5,081 nucleotides of DNA from Chloroflexota bacterium (GTDB lineage Bacteria > Chloroflexota > Dehalococcoidia > Dehalococcoidales > RBG-16-60-22): the NCBI GenBank assembly GCA_025358235.1, contig JANYKH010000310.1:1-5081 (forward strand), given 5' to 3'. A program made the translations under genes and the position numbers. Below the pieces are notes generated by a model. It was not told the origin of the DNA. It saw nothing but the letters and a program-made list of their open reading frames with translations, and did not search any database. Numbering within the stretch: position 1 is the first letter of the stretch; every line of letters begins with the position of its first letter. This document shows, piece by piece, positions 4,306 to 5,081 of this stretch.

Positions 4306-5081
4306 ATGAAGACGATTTGGGATCCCGGATTCCGGTTTGCGGCGAGCTTCGCCCCTGAGACGGGCTTTTACTTCCGCACGGACACCTATGATACTGAAGG
4401 CAAACCGTCAGGAGAAGATCCTTTTATGGCCTCATTCCCCCACCTTCTCGATGTGGGCATCATGGGGCACTGCCTCCACGGCGCCAGCGGGTTATGTCTT
4501 GCCGCAGGGGTTCAGTGCTACCAGGACGGCCTCAATAAACACCAGGAAAACATGTCTTTTGAAAACTTCCGCCGAATCGCATCAGAGTGCGCCGGACACG
4601 TCTTCCAGTTCGCCCTCGGTGGACGCGGCGACCCGGAAATGCATGAAGATTTTGAAAGAATTCTGGTATGCTGCCGTGAAAACGACATCGTCCCTAATAT
4701 GACGACCTCCGGTTTTGGCCTAACGCCGGAAAAAGCCCGTCTTATTAAAAAATACTGCGGAGCCGCCGCCGTGAGCTGGTACCGGACTCCCTACACCGCC
4801 AAAGCCATTGACACGCTACTCTCTGCCGGAGTTATAACCAATATCCATTATGTAGTTTCCAACGCCACTATTGACGAAGCAATTAATCTGCTGGAAAATC
4901 ACGGTTTTCCGCCTGGCGTCAAAAAGGTTATTTTCCTGCTCCATAAGCCCGTGGGCCTTGGCTCAAAAGACAACGTTTTGCAGATCGGCGACCAGAAGGT
5001 TCGGCGTTTCTTCAAATTATTTGACCGGCCGGAAATATGTGAAAGAGCCGGTTTCGATAGCTGCTGCATCCCCGGCGTGAT
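4306..5081 (+). CDS. Radical-SAM-like enzyme with non-canonical cysteine spacing, partial (cut by right window edge)
   Basis: 258 open codons from ATG 4306 to the edge. Seen: LLDVGIMGHC (47-56), then cysteines 56, 64 and 71 spaced Cx7Cx6C in the position where radical SAM enzymes carry the Cx3Cx2C iron-sulphur motif; GGRGDPEMHEDF (105-116), like the GGEP SAM-contact motif followed by a helix; VPNMTTSG (129-136), like the strand-end TNG motif; NIHYVV (179-184) and VIFLLHKPVGLGS (208-220) as later barrel strands; and FDSCC (250-254), where further cluster cysteines may follow. The TIM-barrel order fits a SAM enzyme, but the cluster motif is unusual, so the assignment rests on overall pattern. 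The substrate is unknown. The start lies nine bases after the membrane protein stop, with no good ribosome site nearby (AGGCAGGG ends 15 bases upstream), suggesting translational coupling. The N-terminal 45 residues are not part of the barrel and are unrecognised. Confidence 0.75.
   Translation, partial: MKTIWDPGFRFAASFAPETGFYFRTDTYDTEGKPSGEDPFMASFPHLLDVGIMGHCLHGASGLCLAAGVQCYQDGLNKHQENMSFENFRRIASECAGHVFQFALGGRGDPEMHEDFERILVCCRENDIVPNMTTSGFGLTPEKARLIKKYCGAAAVSWYRTPYTAKAIDTLLSAGVITNIHYVVSNATIDEAINLLENHGFPPGVKKVIFLLHKPVGLGSKDNVLQIGDQKVRRFFKLFDRPEICERAGFDSCCIPGV

Noticed and set aside
4337..4702. Shifted plus-strand frame of 121 codons inside the SAM-like gene
   Set aside because: The frame starting at 4306 shows the conserved barrel motifs and stays open to the edge; the shifted frame shows nothing recognisable.
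1..5081. CRISPR array, tRNA or rRNA genes
   Set aside because: No regularly spaced repeats and no tRNA- or rRNA-like sequence were seen on either strand.

Overview
The window looks like a bacterial chromosome of moderate GC, most plausibly an anaerobe of the Chloroflexota (Dehalococcoidia-like). The main hint is the TRAP-type lipoprotein, with its long Thr/Pro/Ala linker directly after the lipidated cysteine. I associate that style with that group, but it is a recollection and not proof. Gene density is high, reading frames are intact, and most starts have clear Shine-Dalgarno sequences.

Left part, minus strand (1-1742): a TRAP (DctP-type) solute-binding lipoprotein gene is followed downstream by an alpha/beta-hydrolase gene that runs off the left edge. 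A strong GC-rich hairpin lies between them. No TRAP membrane subunits are visible, so the binding protein looks like an orphan within this window. Its leader carries a second, near-perfect ribosome binding site in front of a four-codon reading frame.

Middle, plus strand (1791-2989): divergent from the binding protein, a consensus extended -10 promoter drives an intact IS6-like transposase homologue. By my alignment two of its three catalytic acidic residues are replaced, and it has no recognisable terminal inverted repeats. It is followed after 49 bases by a small EthD-like dimeric alpha/beta-barrel protein with its own strong ribosome binding site. The pair may be one transcript.

Right part, plus strand (3021-5081): an AT-rich intergenic region holds a good promoter whose spacer contains a perfect 14-base palindrome, which looks like an operator. 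After a leader of about 170 bases comes an unrecognised membrane protein: a proline-rich, basic cytoplasmic N-terminus, then about six transmembrane segments. Nine bases later starts a radical-SAM-like enzyme, cut by the right edge. Its N-terminal cysteines are spaced Cx7Cx6C instead of the canonical Cx3Cx2C. These two genes look like one regulated operon and are the part of the window most likely to represent something undescribed. Their substrate and function cannot be read from the sequence.
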